Positions 5,816 to 6,258 of a stretch of DNA of 6,258 nucleotides are shown piece after piece. Under the pieces are notes generated by a model. The model worked only from the letters and a program-made list of their open reading frames with translations. It made no database searches and was not told the DNA's origin. The stretch's first letter is position 1; every line of letters begins with the position of its first letter. Origin of the DNA: JAJFKJ01 sp964443025 (lineage in GTDB: Bacteria > Pseudomonadota > Gammaproteobacteria > JABCZS01); NCBI GenBank assembly GCA_964443025.1, contig CAYUEL010000118.1, positions 1 to 6,258 on the forward strand, read 5' to 3'. Made by a program: the position numbers and the translations under genes.

Positions 5816-6258
5816 GAATCCCTATGTTGAGGTTGTAATATAATTGTTGTTCGACCATCTTCTGTTGGCGGTGACTTTACAACTTTTTGCAATGTATCGT
5901 ATTCAATACGAGGTGATTCGTAAACATCGCCACCTTGTTTGACATGTGCGTTTTCAAGCAACGTTAAATGGTTTTCAGCAATATTATAAATGATAGTATT
6001 TGCGCGTGCATATAACATGGGCTTTTCATGCTCCATGATACCTTGGTACTTTGCTTGTTTGCCCGTGGTAATGATCTTTGCAATCTTGCCATCTTTGGCG
6101 CGATACACTTGCATTTCATCCCCGGTTAATTTTCGTGTTCCTTGTACGGCTAATACATCACCTGTATAGGTTGCAACACCTGTATGATGATCATAAGCAA
6201 ACTGATCTGATGTAATATGAATTTCCGCTGCATCATCTGCGGGAATCGCAAAGGTAGG
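5812..6258 (-). CDS. lptA: LPS transport periplasmic protein LptA, C-terminal part (gene enters from the right edge)
   Basis: The frame is open from the window edge at 6258 to the TGA at 5814-5812, giving 148 codons; translation starts further upstream outside the window, not at the internal Met at 6114. LptA (OstA/YhbN family) forms the periplasmic beta-jellyroll bridge that carries lipopolysaccharide from LptC to LptD. Family features visible are the beginning of the mature domain (AEIHITSDQFAYD), the GVATYTGDVLAVQGTRKLTGDEM strand pair, GKIAKIITTGKQAKYQ, and the Gly/Asn-poor repeat strands around NHLTLLENAHVKQGGDVYESPRIEYD. The signal peptide is not in view. The C-terminus is short and polar. 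It overlaps or abuts lptB, consistent with the conserved lptCAB order. Confidence 0.92.
   Translation of the reverse strand, partial: PTFAIPADDAAEIHITSDQFAYDHHTGVATYTGDVLAVQGTRKLTGDEMQVYRAKDGKIAKIITTGKQAKYQGIMEHEKPMLYARANTIIYNIAENHLTLLENAHVKQGGDVYESPRIEYDTLQKVVKSPPTEDGRTTIILQPQHRDS

Overview
The window reads as a piece of an AT-rich gammaproteobacterial chromosome, most likely from the Legionellales (Legionella/Coxiella-like). The grounds are the gammaproteobacterial lptA-lptB and rpoN genes, a Cu+ ATPase that recalls Legionella CopA through its catalytic and membrane helices, and an Rpn-family nuclease with a long QGLE repeat, a gene type common in such genomes. The genus cannot be fixed from this sequence.

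Layout: the right end (5087-6258, minus strand) carries the 3' part of lptA followed by lptB, overlapping at their junction. These encode the periplasmic bridge protein and the cytoplasmic ATPase of lipopolysaccharide transport. The left end (1-420, minus strand) carries the first 140 codons of rpoN (sigma-54). In most gammaproteobacteria lptB is followed directly by rpoN. Here about 4.7 kb lies between them, holding three complete genes: a group II PLP-dependent decarboxylase (minus, 11 bp after lptB), an Rpn-family PD-(D/E)XK nuclease (minus, with its own likely promoter), and a CopA-type copper-exporting P1B ATPase (plus, convergent with the nuclease and divergent from rpoN).

Working together: lptA and lptB form the lipopolysaccharide export operon, and the decarboxylase is probably co-transcribed with them. 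The copper ATPase would export Cu+ from the cytoplasm. The nuclease gene has a 12-bp tandem repeat built partly from 36-bp higher-order copies. The 57-bp gap between rpoN and copA holds an 11-bp inverted repeat that overlaps a second possible hairpin. No RNA gene, CRISPR array, insertion sequence or clear intrinsic terminator was seen, and no non-coding stretch exceeds 150 bp. I find no convincing new multi-gene system. The main points of interest are the broken lptB-rpoN synteny, the repeat-expanded nuclease and the compact rpoN/copA divergent region.
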